From the NCBI GenBank assembly GCA_900556395.1, contig USOQ01000004.1, forward strand, positions 1-52,365: a DNA stretch of 52,365 nt. The letters are read 5' to 3'. Below are positions 44,401 to 51,990 of the stretch, piece by piece (position 1 is the first letter of the stretch; each line of letters starts with the position of its first letter). Below the pieces are notes generated by a model. The model saw only the letters and a program-made list of their open reading frames with translations, was not told the origin of the DNA and made no database searches. The DNA is from Candidatus Segatella caccae. GTDB taxonomy: Bacteria > Bacteroidota > Bacteroidia > Bacteroidales > Bacteroidaceae. Position numbers and translations under genes: made by a program.

Positions 44401-44521
44401 CCTTAATGCCTTTTTGTTGCTGCTGAACAACATTAGGCAATGCCGCAGACATGGTAGTAACGCCAGCACCTACACCAGGCATCAGCAATAACGAGCATAA
44501 AAACGTCTGTCTTACATTCAT
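41429..44521 (-). CDS. SusC/RagA-family TonB-dependent glycan transporter
   Basis: The 1030-aa outer-membrane protein starts with a signal peptide (about 1-27). It then has a carboxypeptidase-regulatory-like domain (about 40-112, ASGTVVDNENNPLIGATVTV), a TonB box (STDEVVVVGYG, 117-127) and the plug (GANGVIIINTKRG). The beta-barrel with the RagA/SusC signature ends in FGFQLNF with a terminal aromatic. It imports oligosaccharides released by the surface enzymes. It begins the main PUL transcript, behind the shared regulatory element, and is followed closely by susD. Confidence 0.96.
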   Translation of the reverse strand: MNVRQTFLCSLLLMPGVGAGVTTMSAALPNVVQQQQKGIKASGTVVDNENNPLIGATVTVKGTKIIAITDMDGHFYIDVPNKNSVLVFNYLGFKPQEVKVGSDINFNIQLKEDAVSTDEVVVVGYGNQKKLSVIGSIQTIDPGNLQMGSSRSMSNNLAGQLAGVIAYQPSGEPGYDNSQFWIRGISTFGAGGSSPLVLVDGVERSLNDIDPAEIESFSVLKDASASAMYGVRGANGVIIINTKRGSVAKPSIDFRFEQAITKPTKLPEFIGAAEYMTLLNNLCSDPSKRMFTKDQIMKTYTGYDKDLYPDVDWIDAITKDYATSTRGNMTVSGGTNILRYSLTASVYHETGIMETDDTLPYDTGSKLTRFNMRANVDLDLTKTTLLRFNVGGYLQNLRKSKSGTDEVFTHAFETPPFVHPAIYSDGTIPIASANRHNPWAESTQQGYYRGTRSKLESLFQLEQNLKMITPGLKFKATFAFDTYNENFVTRGKTPTYYGVAKSRGDEGELIHGVLSYGSEFLDHSSNANYGNNSTYLEFSLGYNHTFAKKHAVDALFLYNQRSYDWGDIQPKRSQGIAGRLSYTFDRRYVGEFNFGYNGSENFAKGHRFGFFPSLALGWIISEEKFMRNCADWLTLLKLKGSIGKVGNDDIGGRRFAYITTINTGASGYHFGYTGDYWRQGYSEGEVGVNNLTWETSTKTNVGIELGLWNEFNLQFDYFYEHRTNIFMQRKTIPTQAGFLSNPYANYGVVDNSGVDGTVTWNHKFGKDLRVALRANFTYAKNEVKEYDEPESVKGTYRSLTGRSIGTLWGLQAERLYTDDDFENGKLKAGIPTPNIGSVVRPGDIKYRDMNDDGVVDAKDEGYIGGTTTPRIVYGFGGNVEYKNFDFSFFFQGTGQSYRIIGGTQYFIPGSGQGVMGNVYANYKDCWTEENPSQDVFWPRLSESTNPNNNYASTWWKKDMSFLRLKSIELGYTLPRSITKAIYSNNIRFFVSGNNLFYISKFKLWDPELDTADGLKYPSMRSVMFGFQLNF

Positions 44522-44624
44522 GTTAATAAATAGGTTATAATTATTATTTTTAGATGTTAATATTTCATTTTTAGAAGAAGTTTAACCACTCTATTAAAAA
44601 AGTAGATTTTGGCTTTTACGGAAG

Positions 44625-44715
44625 CAAAGATAGAACTTTTATTAATAGGTTATAACGCCATTCACTAAAAATACAAATACAAAAACTTATATAAGCACTA
44701 ATTATCAACGTGTTA
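44625..44715 (-). promoter_or_regulatory. promoter and shared PUL element upstream of susC
   Basis: TATCTTTG on the minus strand (plus 44625-44632) is the -7 box, 104 bp before the susC start. The next 45 bp upstream match the GH31 promoter region, and the TATCA-n-C-n-TGTTA block recurs at 44703-44715, again 78 nt from the -7 box. The regulator encoded just upstream is the likely binder. Confidence 0.75.
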
Positions 44716-44782
44716 TAAAAACATGCACACCAGAAAAATACAAAGTATATACAATGGCTTTTAGGTGAAAATTAAAGATAAT

Positions 44783-46465
44783 TTAATCAATTTTGACTAC
44801 TCGTTCTTCAAAATCATCAGGAAAGAGCGAACGCAATCTTATACGTGAACGGTATGAATATACAGTTTGCCGAGAGCATCTCAAGAATGCTGCTATCTTC
44901 TCATTCTCACCAATACCAAGACGCATCAAGGCATAGATTCTCAATTCCGTATTCAATCTACCAGGTTTCTTTGGTTCTATCAACTCCTCTTGCTTCATCA
45001 AGCTATTGAAAGAAATAACAAAGTTAGGGAAAATTTTAAGGAAAATACGGTCAAAGTCTTCAAAGAACTCCTCTATCTCTTGTTCTACAAGCGCATTTGA
45101 TTTAAGTTGCTTATAAAGTTCCTGAATTTTTCCCGCAACAGCAAGTTTATTGAGAGAACGGCGATAATCTTCCAACTTATCAATATAAGCCGAACATTTA
45201 TTCATAAACTCCATGATATAGATGTTCTTGATCTTATTACTCTCAAAAAGTGAAAGATTCGTATCTTGCAAAGTTGCGTTAGTCTCATTCAATTTGCCAT
45301 TAGCCAAAGAAAGCTGAGAATTCAGAGAATTCAACTGTAAATTCATATCATTCAGGCTCTTATTTGAAGTTTCTAAAGCACGACGAGCCTGCGCTATCTT
45401 CTTTAATTGCTTCCGTGTAAAATACATCATAAAGCAGAGCATTACAACCAATATACTTACTAAAGAAAAACCATAGAGAATATTCTTTTGCTCTGTTTTC
45501 TGCATCGACTCATAGGCCTTGTCGATAATCGGCAAGGCATCAGATATCTCAATGATACGAAGGCGTGCATTACAAAAAGTTGCATCCTCCATAGACTTTC
45601 GCATGTAGCGGTAAGCATGCTTCACATCTCCTTCTTCATAAAGCAAAGTAGCCAAACGACGCAAGGCTACATATTCTTTCACATTATTTTTCAAATCTGC
45701 TATAGCAGAAATAATCAGATATTGCTTTTCTTTATCTACCTCATTAATTTGGCGATAAATATCAGAAATGGAAAAAGCCACATAGCCCATATCACGATCT
45801 TCATAGGACAAATTCTTGAAAGAATCAAAAAGACAATGCAACGCATCAGTATATTTATTCTGACTGCAAAGAAACTCTGCCTTATCCCAATCAGACTGCT
45901 TATCCTTCATGTTTTTCAATGAATCCCGAAACATAATCCTTCTCCGCTCATTCTCCGTACGCTGATAAGCCGTAATGGAAGTTTCACGAAGACCTTCGTA
46001 AAGATTTCCATACAAACTAAAATAATACCTACGCATATCGGCAGACATCGGTTTATGTTCCAACCCAGACAAAATCTTATACGACTCCACATAATTGCCC
46101 GTCTTATTAAAAATGTCAGCAATATCCAATTCTGAATAGACACTATCCTCGTAATTATGAAGAATCTTGGCATAATACAACTTTCGATCAGCATAAGCAT
46201 ATGCAGAATCTAACTTAAAAGACTTGTATTTAGTAAACAAATCACGAGAAACAGCCAACTTGTCTTGCGCACTTTTTGCATGAACATACTTAATCTTAAG
46301 CATACCAACCTCTTGCTCATACTTTTTGGTATATTCCTTACTGGCGCTGATCACTTTATCCAAGTCATCAAGAGTCGGTTGCTTAGCTGTCGTAATTGTG
46401 TTCCCCCCCCCCATGCAACACAAGGTATGGAAAGACAAAAATATGAAGAATAAAGACTTTGTCAT
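44783..46465 (-). CDS. SusR-like membrane-bound transcriptional regulator
   Basis: The 560-aa protein has an N-terminal hydrophobic signal (1-17) and a helical TPR-like sensor part (about 30-320, predicted periplasmic). A transmembrane segment follows (about 328-350, YGFSLVSILVVMLCFMMYF), then a coiled coil (about 355-415) and a cytosolic DUF6377-like part. It ends with a LuxR-like helix-turn-helix (about 505-545, LRIYALMRLGIGENEKIAAF, then LRCSRQTVYSYRSRIR). This is the layout of SusR, the maltose-sensing activator of the starch system. It lies 261 bp upstream of susC on the same strand, so it probably senses a gluco-oligosaccharide and switches on both PUL promoters. The ten-G run at codons 18-21 could shift the frame. 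Confidence 0.88.
   Translation of the reverse strand: MTKSLFFIFLSFHTLCCMGGGNTITTAKQPTLDDLDKVISASKEYTKKYEQEVGMLKIKYVHAKSAQDKLAVSRDLFTKYKSFKLDSAYAYADRKLYYAKILHNYEDSVYSELDIADIFNKTGNYVESYKILSGLEHKPMSADMRRYYFSLYGNLYEGLRETSITAYQRTENERRRIMFRDSLKNMKDKQSDWDKAEFLCSQNKYTDALHCLFDSFKNLSYEDRDMGYVAFSISDIYRQINEVDKEKQYLIISAIADLKNNVKEYVALRRLATLLYEEGDVKHAYRYMRKSMEDATFCNARLRIIEISDALPIIDKAYESMQKTEQKNILYGFSLVSILVVMLCFMMYFTRKQLKKIAQARRALETSNKSLNDMNLQLNSLNSQLSLANGKLNETNATLQDTNLSLFESNKIKNIYIMEFMNKCSAYIDKLEDYRRSLNKLAVAGKIQELYKQLKSNALVEQEIEEFFEDFDRIFLKIFPNFVISFNSLMKQEELIEPKKPGRLNTELRIYALMRLGIGENEKIAAFLRCSRQTVYSYRSRIRLRSLFPDDFEERVVKID
46403..46412 (-). repeat. G10 homopolymer inside the regulator gene
   Basis: Ten consecutive C's on the plus strand (G10 in the coding strand) encode the end of Met18 and Gly19-Gly21, just after the hydrophobic signal. 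Gain or loss of one base would shift the frame close to the start. As sequenced here, the frame is intact. Confidence 0.8.
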
Positions 46466-46507
46466 TATTTACAGGTTTAAAAGTATTAATGCCTGAAAGA
46501 CATTTTT

Positions 46508-47329
46508 TCAAGCTTTTCTAAATCTTGCAACCAACTGCAGGAAACTCGGTATGAGAATGCACAAGGAGAATCCTACAGCATAATATACCGTCTTCTCGTC
46601 GCCATGGAAGAGATCGATAAGCTTGCCGTCGGTCTGAGGCAGAAGATTAGTAAGGATGTAAGCCATCGTGTTGTTGACCCAATGCAGCAGGATACCTGGC
46701 ACAAGGCTACGGGTGCGATAGTACATCCATCCTAAGAGAAGCCCCATGAACAGGGCATTGACAAACTGGGCAGCATTACCATGCACAGCACCAAAAATGG
46801 CTGCCGAAATCATGATGGCAACCCAATGGTTGCGCTTGCTCATCATGCCCAGCAAGGTACGCAGGATAGCTCCACGGAAGACAACTTCCTCGGTCAATGG
46901 CGCCAATATGCCGACTGCCACATACCCCCAGGGCTCTCTGAGCAGTCCTTCAAATATACGTCCTGTGGACTCATCCATTTCCAGCCCGATATGCTCATAT
47001 ACAAACTCAAGAGGTATCATGGCACCCAAGGCGAATAAAGCAACCCAAAGAAGAGTGAGCCAAGGTCTACTCAACAGATAGTTGCGAGAGATGGGGGTCC
47101 ACTGGGTCTTCAAGAAAACAACCAGCGTAATCACGCTACTGAACACCGAGGTAAGAGCAAGCAACACTGGGTTGTGACCCGAAAGCATGGCCGTTCGCAC
47201 ATCTGCCAGTTCCTCGTGCTGAACAAGAGTCCAGACAAACATTCCCAAGAATGAAACTATAAGCTGTACTACGACAAACACAATGCCATACAGCAGAATA
47301 TCCATAACACCTTTCTTTACCTCTTTCAT
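46508..47329 (-). CDS. CPBP-family intramembrane metalloprotease
   Basis: The 273-aa membrane protein has about seven or eight hydrophobic segments and the three CPBP (CAAX protease/bacteriocin-processing) motifs: Glu147-Glu148 with Arg152 (PLTEEVVFRG), His183 (FGAVHG) and His216 with Asn219/220 (LLHWVNN). Family members cleave small peptides or act in membrane processing; the target here is unknown. It follows the regulator start by 42 bp in the upstream direction and precedes it on the same strand, while ribF lies 29 bp before it, so ribF and this gene are probably co-transcribed. Confidence 0.88.
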   Translation of the reverse strand: MKEVKKGVMDILLYGIVFVVVQLIVSFLGMFVWTLVQHEELADVRTAMLSGHNPVLLALTSVFSSVITLVVFLKTQWTPISRNYLLSRPWLTLLWVALFALGAMIPLEFVYEHIGLEMDESTGRIFEGLLREPWGYVAVGILAPLTEEVVFRGAILRTLLGMMSKRNHWVAIMISAAIFGAVHGNAAQFVNALFMGLLLGWMYYRTRSLVPGILLHWVNNTMAYILTNLLPQTDGKLIDLFHGDEKTVYYAVGFSLCILIPSFLQLVARFRKA

Positions 47330-47358
47330 CGTTTATATCTGTTTATTTAAATTTGTTT

Positions 47359-48336
47359 CTATTCGTTTTCTTGATCTTTCTGCAACAGCGCCACAACGGT
47401 TTCCTCGTCTTCACGGAGTTGCTCTGCAAGTTCCTCTGGCGACTCGAACTTACGCTCGCCTCGAATGCGATGCAGGAAACTCACCAACAAGAGTTGCCCA
47501 TAGATATCGCCATCAAAATGGAAGATATGGGTTTCTAATGTCGTCCGCTTCCCTCCAAAAGTAGGACGCATACCGATATTCATCATTCCCCACTTCATCT
47601 CCATCCCCTGCTCCAGCCTTACCTTGACGGCATAGACGCCAGGAGCAGGAATCATCTGAGAAAAATGAGAGATATCAAGATTGGCAGTAGGGAAGCCCAA
47701 CTTACGCCCCTCGTGATAGCCATTCACCACTTTTCCTATAATCGTATAAGGATAACCTAAGCACAATCTGGCAAGAGCCACCTCGCCTTCTCGCAGAAAA
47801 GCACGAATGACAGACGAAGAAACATTGATTTCATCAAGTTGGAAAGCATCATTGCGCAATACCTCCATACCCATTTCTTGTCCGTAGCGCACATAGTCGT
47901 CGAAGGTTTCCTCACGACGACGACCGAAACGATGGTCGTAACCGATAAACAAAGATTTCACTCCCAACTGGTCACGAAGCACTTGGTGCATAAACTCCTT
48001 TGCCGAGAGCAAAGCCATCTCCTTATCGAAATGTAATACCACCACATTGTCTACCTCCGTCTTGGAAAGAAGAAGTAGCTTAGAGGCGAGCGTACTCAAC
48101 ATCTCTGGCTGATAGTCGCTCTGCAATACCTTGCGAGGATGCTCATCAAAAGTAATGATGGTAGACTCAAGCCCTTTACTTCGTGCTGCCTCTACTAACT
48201 TATGTATGAGATACTGATGTCCTCTATGCACACCATCAAAGAAACCTATGGTTGCCACACAAGGCTTCAAAGGTCCGATGTGGGTTCCATCTTTCAGTCG
48301 ACATCCTTCATGAATCGTAAAATGTATTGTTCTCAT
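47359..48336 (-). CDS. ribF: bifunctional riboflavin kinase/FMN adenylyltransferase
   Basis: RibF makes FMN and then FAD. The 325-aa protein has the adenylyltransferase domain first (VATIGFFDGVHRGHQYLI with the HxGH-like HRGH at 37-40, then FIGYDHRFGRRREETFDD) and the kinase domain after (RLCLGYPYTIIGKVVNGYHE, then GRKLGFPTANL, and GVYAVKV). The ETHIFHFDGDIYG motif and the C-terminal helix close the kinase domain. Length and order are typical. It starts 15 bp after the stop of the P-type ATPase gene. Confidence 0.96.
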   Translation of the reverse strand: MRTIHFTIHEGCRLKDGTHIGPLKPCVATIGFFDGVHRGHQYLIHKLVEAARSKGLESTIITFDEHPRKVLQSDYQPEMLSTLASKLLLLSKTEVDNVVVLHFDKEMALLSAKEFMHQVLRDQLGVKSLFIGYDHRFGRRREETFDDYVRYGQEMGMEVLRNDAFQLDEINVSSSVIRAFLREGEVALARLCLGYPYTIIGKVVNGYHEGRKLGFPTANLDISHFSQMIPAPGVYAVKVRLEQGMEMKWGMMNIGMRPTFGGKRTTLETHIFHFDGDIYGQLLLVSFLHRIRGERKFESPEELAEQLREDEETVVALLQKDQENE

Positions 48337-48351
48337 CTTATTTCTCGACTC

Positions 48352-50937
48352 TTATTCTTCCTGATGACACATAGCTCGTTTTACGCCTCGATACAACTCG
48401 CCCACCCATAACACAAGCGAGGTAGAGCCTATAATCACAGCCCACTCCATAAGCGACAACGGCTGTGTGCGGAACATATCTCCACCAAAGGTAACAATCA
48501 GCCACTGACCTATCAAGATAAGCACGAGAACCAACTGCATGCCTTTATCGCTTAGGAAATGATGGAAGGCAGATCTGTTGCTGCCTAAGGATTTAGCATT
48601 AAAGAGATTCCAGAACTGCAACATCACAAATGTGGTAAAGAACCACGTCAGTTCATGCGTATCGACGCCACCCTTGCCTCGACGTTCGCAGTATACCAAG
48701 AAGGCAAACATCACAACAAAGAAGCTGATGCCGCAGAAAAGGATTCCTGCACCCATGCTGCGAGTGACAATAAAGTCGGAGGCCTTGCGAGGTTTCTCCT
48801 TCATCACTTCGTGAGAAGGTGGCAACGAGGCTAATGCCAAGGCAGCAAAGGTATCCATAATGAGGTTCACCCACAATATTTGGGTCACCGTAAGTGGCAT
48901 TTCTGTACCTACGAGCGAACCTCCCAAGACAAGGAGTAAAGCTGCCACATTGACAACCAGTTGGAAGAAGAGGAAGCGCTGCAGGTTGCGATAGAGCGAA
49001 CGCCCCCACATCACAGCATTGGCGATAGACTGGAACGAATCATCAAGCAAGGTCATATCAGAAGCCTCCTTGGCTACAGATGTTCCTGAGCCAAGTGACA
49101 ATCCCACATGCGCATAGTGAAGAGCAGGTGCATCGTTGGTTCCATCGCCTGTCACAGCCACCACCTCGCCACGCTTCTGAAGCAGGGCTACCATTCGTTG
49201 CTTGTCGGTGGGACGCGCACGACTCATCACGCGGATGTTCTTAGCACGCTGATAGGCCTCTTCGTCTGAAAGGGCCTCCCACTGTTCGCCTGTTATCATC
49301 TGCTCCTCAAGAGGAGTCATCTCTCCATCTGCCCCGATATTCTTATTATCTTCCTCGAAAATACCTATCTGTTTGCCAATCTCGAAAGCTGTTGCTGCCG
49401 TATCGCCAGTTACCATCTTCACTTCTATCCCTGCCTTTCTGCACTCCTTTACTGCTGCTGGCACCTCTTGACGTAGGGGATCGGTGATGGCAACAATGGC
49501 CTGTAGGGTCATCATTTCAGCATCATCCTTCTGGTAGGCAAAGGCTAAAGTGCGCATCGCCTTACGCTGGAAGTCTGCAAGTTCATCTTGAGCCTTTTTC
49601 ATCTCTCGCTCGTCTAAGTCGCACTTTGCCAACACGATTTCTGGTGCTCCCTTCACAAAGAGATACTGCGTGCCTTCTACAAGAACACGGGTAGACATAT
49701 ATTTTCGCTCTGTCGAGAATGGTTGCTGACTCATCACGGAGCACTGCTTGCGCAACTCAGCATAGTCACGCCCCTGTGCTTTAAGCCAAAGCAACAAAGC
49801 CGACTCGGTAGGATTGCCTATACCCCTGTCGTTGTCCAGTTCGGCTGTGGTGTTGACAGCAATAGCCAAGTCGAGCATCTGCTCGCTTCCCTGCTTAAGC
49901 AAGAGAGAATCTACTTGCATCTGGTTCTGTGTCAGCGTACCTGTCTTGTCGGTACAAATCACGGTGACAGCTCCCATTGTCTCACAAGCATGAAGCTTGC
50001 GCACGAGGTTGTTCGACTTAAGCATTCTTCGCATATTGAGAGCCAAAGAGAGTGTGACTGCCATAGGCAAGCCCTCTGGCACTGCCATCACAATGAGCGT
50101 TACCGCCATCATGAAATACCCCAACACGAGGTCGGCCATATATAGGTAATCCTTGCCTCCCCATACAGGATTGGTTAAAATATCGTGACCAAGAAACAGC
50201 ACAAATGCAGCTACAGAGACGATAGATCCCACCTTGGATATCACGGCAGCCAACTTGTCAAGCTGCACATAGAGAGGTGTCTTCACTGCCGTCTGCTCTG
50301 TCGACTTGGCAGCCACCTTACCTATTTCTGTTGCATCGCCTACAGCTGTCACCTGCATCTCGCCACGTCCATTCATCACCATCGTAGACCGCAACACCAC
50401 ATTGCGGGCATAAGCTCCATCGCCATCGGCATCAAGCGATTTTTCTGTCATGGGTTCACCCGTTAATGCCGACTCATTCATTTGCAAATCGACACAGAAG
50501 AGAAGTACGCCATCGGCAGGAACCTCATCGCCTACCTCTATCAAGACTATATCACCTACTACCACATCACGACGTGGTATTTCTATCACCTTTCCGTTGC
50601 GACGCACCTTGACGGGTTGCTCCTCGCTAAGGGCTGTTAGAATATTAAACTTCTTTGCTGCATCACGTTCAAAATAAAATCCCACTGTAGTGGCCAAAAA
50701 CACAGCTATAAAGATACCTATTGTCTCCATAAAGTTATGCTCTATGAAGGCCAAAACCAAAGATATCAAAGCTGCTACAAGAAGTATTTGGATGATAGGG
50801 TCACGATACTTATCCAAATACATTTTCCATAATGATATACGACGAGGAGGTGTAAGAACATTATACCCACACCTCTTTCTACTTCGTTCTACTTGTTCGT
50901 CGGAAAGACCTGAATTACGATTTATTTCTTTTTCCAT
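48352..50937 (-). CDS. calcium-transporting P-type ATPase (PMCA/SERCA type)
   Basis: The 861-aa protein has all parts of a P2-type ATPase. These are the N-terminal cation-ATPase segment, the actuator motif (LTGEPMTEKS), membrane segment 4 with VPEGLPMAVTLSLAL, the phosphorylation site Asp330 in CTDKTGTLTQNQM, and KGAPE for nucleotide binding. The hinge motif VTGDGTNDAPAL and the C-terminal six-helix cation domain follow. The VPEGLP and NLIMDTFAALALASLPPS motifs fit the calcium branch. It would export calcium from the cytosol. Its promoter lies between it and the divergent tRNA gene. Confidence 0.93.
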   Translation of the reverse strand: MEKEINRNSGLSDEQVERSRKRCGYNVLTPPRRISLWKMYLDKYRDPIIQILLVAALISLVLAFIEHNFMETIGIFIAVFLATTVGFYFERDAAKKFNILTALSEEQPVKVRRNGKVIEIPRRDVVVGDIVLIEVGDEVPADGVLLFCVDLQMNESALTGEPMTEKSLDADGDGAYARNVVLRSTMVMNGRGEMQVTAVGDATEIGKVAAKSTEQTAVKTPLYVQLDKLAAVISKVGSIVSVAAFVLFLGHDILTNPVWGGKDYLYMADLVLGYFMMAVTLIVMAVPEGLPMAVTLSLALNMRRMLKSNNLVRKLHACETMGAVTVICTDKTGTLTQNQMQVDSLLLKQGSEQMLDLAIAVNTTAELDNDRGIGNPTESALLLWLKAQGRDYAELRKQCSVMSQQPFSTERKYMSTRVLVEGTQYLFVKGAPEIVLAKCDLDEREMKKAQDELADFQRKAMRTLAFAYQKDDAEMMTLQAIVAITDPLRQEVPAAVKECRKAGIEVKMVTGDTAATAFEIGKQIGIFEEDNKNIGADGEMTPLEEQMITGEQWEALSDEEAYQRAKNIRVMSRARPTDKQRMVALLQKRGEVVAVTGDGTNDAPALHYAHVGLSLGSGTSVAKEASDMTLLDDSFQSIANAVMWGRSLYRNLQRFLFFQLVVNVAALLLVLGGSLVGTEMPLTVTQILWVNLIMDTFAALALASLPPSHEVMKEKPRKASDFIVTRSMGAGILFCGISFFVVMFAFLVYCERRGKGGVDTHELTWFFTTFVMLQFWNLFNAKSLGSNRSAFHHFLSDKGMQLVLVLILIGQWLIVTFGGDMFRTQPLSLMEWAVIIGSTSLVLWVGELYRGVKRAMCHQEE

Positions 50938-50980
50938 TTGCCATAAAGCACAATCTGTGCTATATTATAAGATGATGGTG

Positions 50981-50988
50981 CAAAGATA
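50981..50988 (-). promoter_or_regulatory. promoter -7 element of the calcium ATPase gene
   Basis: TATCTTTG on the minus strand matches TAnnTTTG, 43 bp before the start codon. A -33 TTTG is not seen at the right distance. Confidence 0.55.
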
Positions 50989-51027
50989 CGGCAAAATTCT
51001 GATTAATCGAAAAAAATGCCCAAAATA

Positions 51028-51059
51028 TTTGGTTATTTAGCAAAAAGCTATTACCTTTG
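51028..51059 (+). promoter_or_regulatory. promoter of the tRNA gene
   Basis: TTTG (51028-51031), a 20-nt spacer and TACCTTTG (51052-51059) match the full -33/-7 consensus, 21 bp before the first tRNA base. Confidence 0.7.
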
Positions 51060-51080
51060 CAGCCGAATTGCAAAATTCAC

Positions 51081-51154
51081 GGACTTGTAGCTCAGTTGGT
51101 TAGAGCAACAGACTCATAATCTGGAGGTCCCAGGTTCAAGCCCTGGCTGGTCCA
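51081..51154 (+). tRNA. tRNA with CAT anticodon (Met, or Ile2 if lysidine-modified)
   Basis: A 74-nt cloverleaf can be folded: acceptor GGACTTG with CTGGTCC, D arm GCTC...GAGC, anticodon loop CTCATAA with CAT at 51115-51117, T arm CCAGG-TTCAAGC-CCTGG. The CCA is not encoded. It lacks the initiator features (three G-C pairs in the anticodon stem), so it is elongator Met or Ile(CAU); I cannot tell which from the sequence alone. The acceptor stem has one T/T mismatch. Confidence 0.93.
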
Positions 51155-51164
51155 CGCTTCTATT

Positions 51165-51202
51165 ACAGCGACTTACGCTTCGGCGTAGGCCGCTGTTTTT
51201 TG
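51165..51202 (+). terminator. terminator after the tRNA
   Basis: ACAGCG...CGCTGT closes an inner TACGC-TTCG-GCGTA stem and is followed directly by a T-run. A classic intrinsic terminator, just before the alkyltransferase gene. Confidence 0.8.
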
Positions 51203-51206
51203 TTTT

Positions 51207-51803
51207 ATGAGAAATATGATCATGAAAGATTTACGCAGAAAACAAGTAGTATCCATCCAATACTACAACTCACCTTGTGGCGAAATCATCTTGGCATCGG
51301 CAGGCGACTGTCTATGCCTGTGCGATTGGAACAAAATGCCATGTGCCGAACGCAACAAGCGCCGGCTCATGCGACTGCTGAATGCAGAATGCATCATTGC
51401 CCCCTCTGCCGTCCTGGAAGAAACAAAGAAAGAACTTGATGAGTATTTCGCTGGCAAACGCCATACATTCGAGATTCCCTTACATCCCGTTGGTACCGAC
51501 TTCCAAAAACAAGTATGGCAAGCCTTACTTGAAATTCCGTATGGAGAAACGAGAACTTACAAAGAGATTGCACAAAAGGTGAACAATCTCAAGGGTATAA
51601 GAGCTGTGGCACAAGCCATCGGTGCCAATGGCATCAGCATCCTCATTCCCTGTCATCGTGTCATTGGCACCAACAGTTCCTTGACAGGATACGCAGGAGG
51701 CATTGAAGCAAAAAGATTACTGCTGAATACCGAATGCCAAAATACACCTTATGTCAGAACCAACAACTCAACTTCTATAACTTCTGAATCCAGCGAAAGA
51801 TGA
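51207..51803 (+). CDS. ogt: methylated-DNA--protein-cysteine methyltransferase
   Basis: The 198-aa protein repairs O6-alkylguanine by suicide transfer to a cysteine. The C-terminal domain is clear: FQKQVWQALLEIPYGETRTY, AQAIGANGISILIPCHRVIG with the acceptor Cys149, and the GYAGG loop. The N-terminal RNase H-like domain is short (about residues 14-90), and there is no Ada-type regulatory part. About 25 extra residues follow the usual end. The start at 51207 is the first ATG after the tRNA terminator; Met4 or Met6 are possible instead. No -7 element was found in the narrow space before it. Confidence 0.93.
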   Translation: MRNMIMKDLRRKQVVSIQYYNSPCGEIILASAGDCLCLCDWNKMPCAERNKRRLMRLLNAECIIAPSAVLEETKKELDEYFAGKRHTFEIPLHPVGTDFQKQVWQALLEIPYGETRTYKEIAQKVNNLKGIRAVAQAIGANGISILIPCHRVIGTNSSLTGYAGGIEAKRLLLNTECQNTPYVRTNNSTSITSESSER

Positions 51804-51887
51804 GTAAACTTATTAACTCCATTTCCCCATTTGAGAAAGCCAAGTTGGGCATATTACTTCCCATTGTCGTACAATTGCTTCTTGAAA

Positions 51888-51980
51888 GGCACTATTGTGC
51901 CCCTCGCAGGGCACTATTGTGCCATAAGTAGGCACTTTTATTGCATCAGTATTTATAATAATAGCATCAGTAATTATAAA
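51888..51980 (+). repeat. periodic 21-22 bp imperfect repeats
   Basis: GGCACTATTGTGCC occurs at 51888-51901 and 51910-51923 (22 bp apart), with a truncated copy (GGCACTTTTATTGC) starting at 51931 (21 bp further). GCATCAGTA plus TTATAA then occurs at 51943 and 51964 (21 bp apart). The first unit is itself a short hairpin (GGCAC-TAT-TGTGCC). A 43-codon open frame that overlaps the ogt stop (51800-51931) crosses the first copies but looks like chance. The remaining gap up to 52319 holds the inverted repeat and the promoter listed separately. Confidence 0.7.
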
Positions 51981-51990
51981 AATGGATTAC

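Noticed and set aside
51800..51931. 43-codon frame overlapping the ogt stop
   Set aside because: Its second half is made of the intergenic repeats, so it is probably chance.
51888..51980. Possible CRISPR-like array
   Set aside because: Units are 14 bp, few and degenerate; spacers are too short and no cas genes are present.
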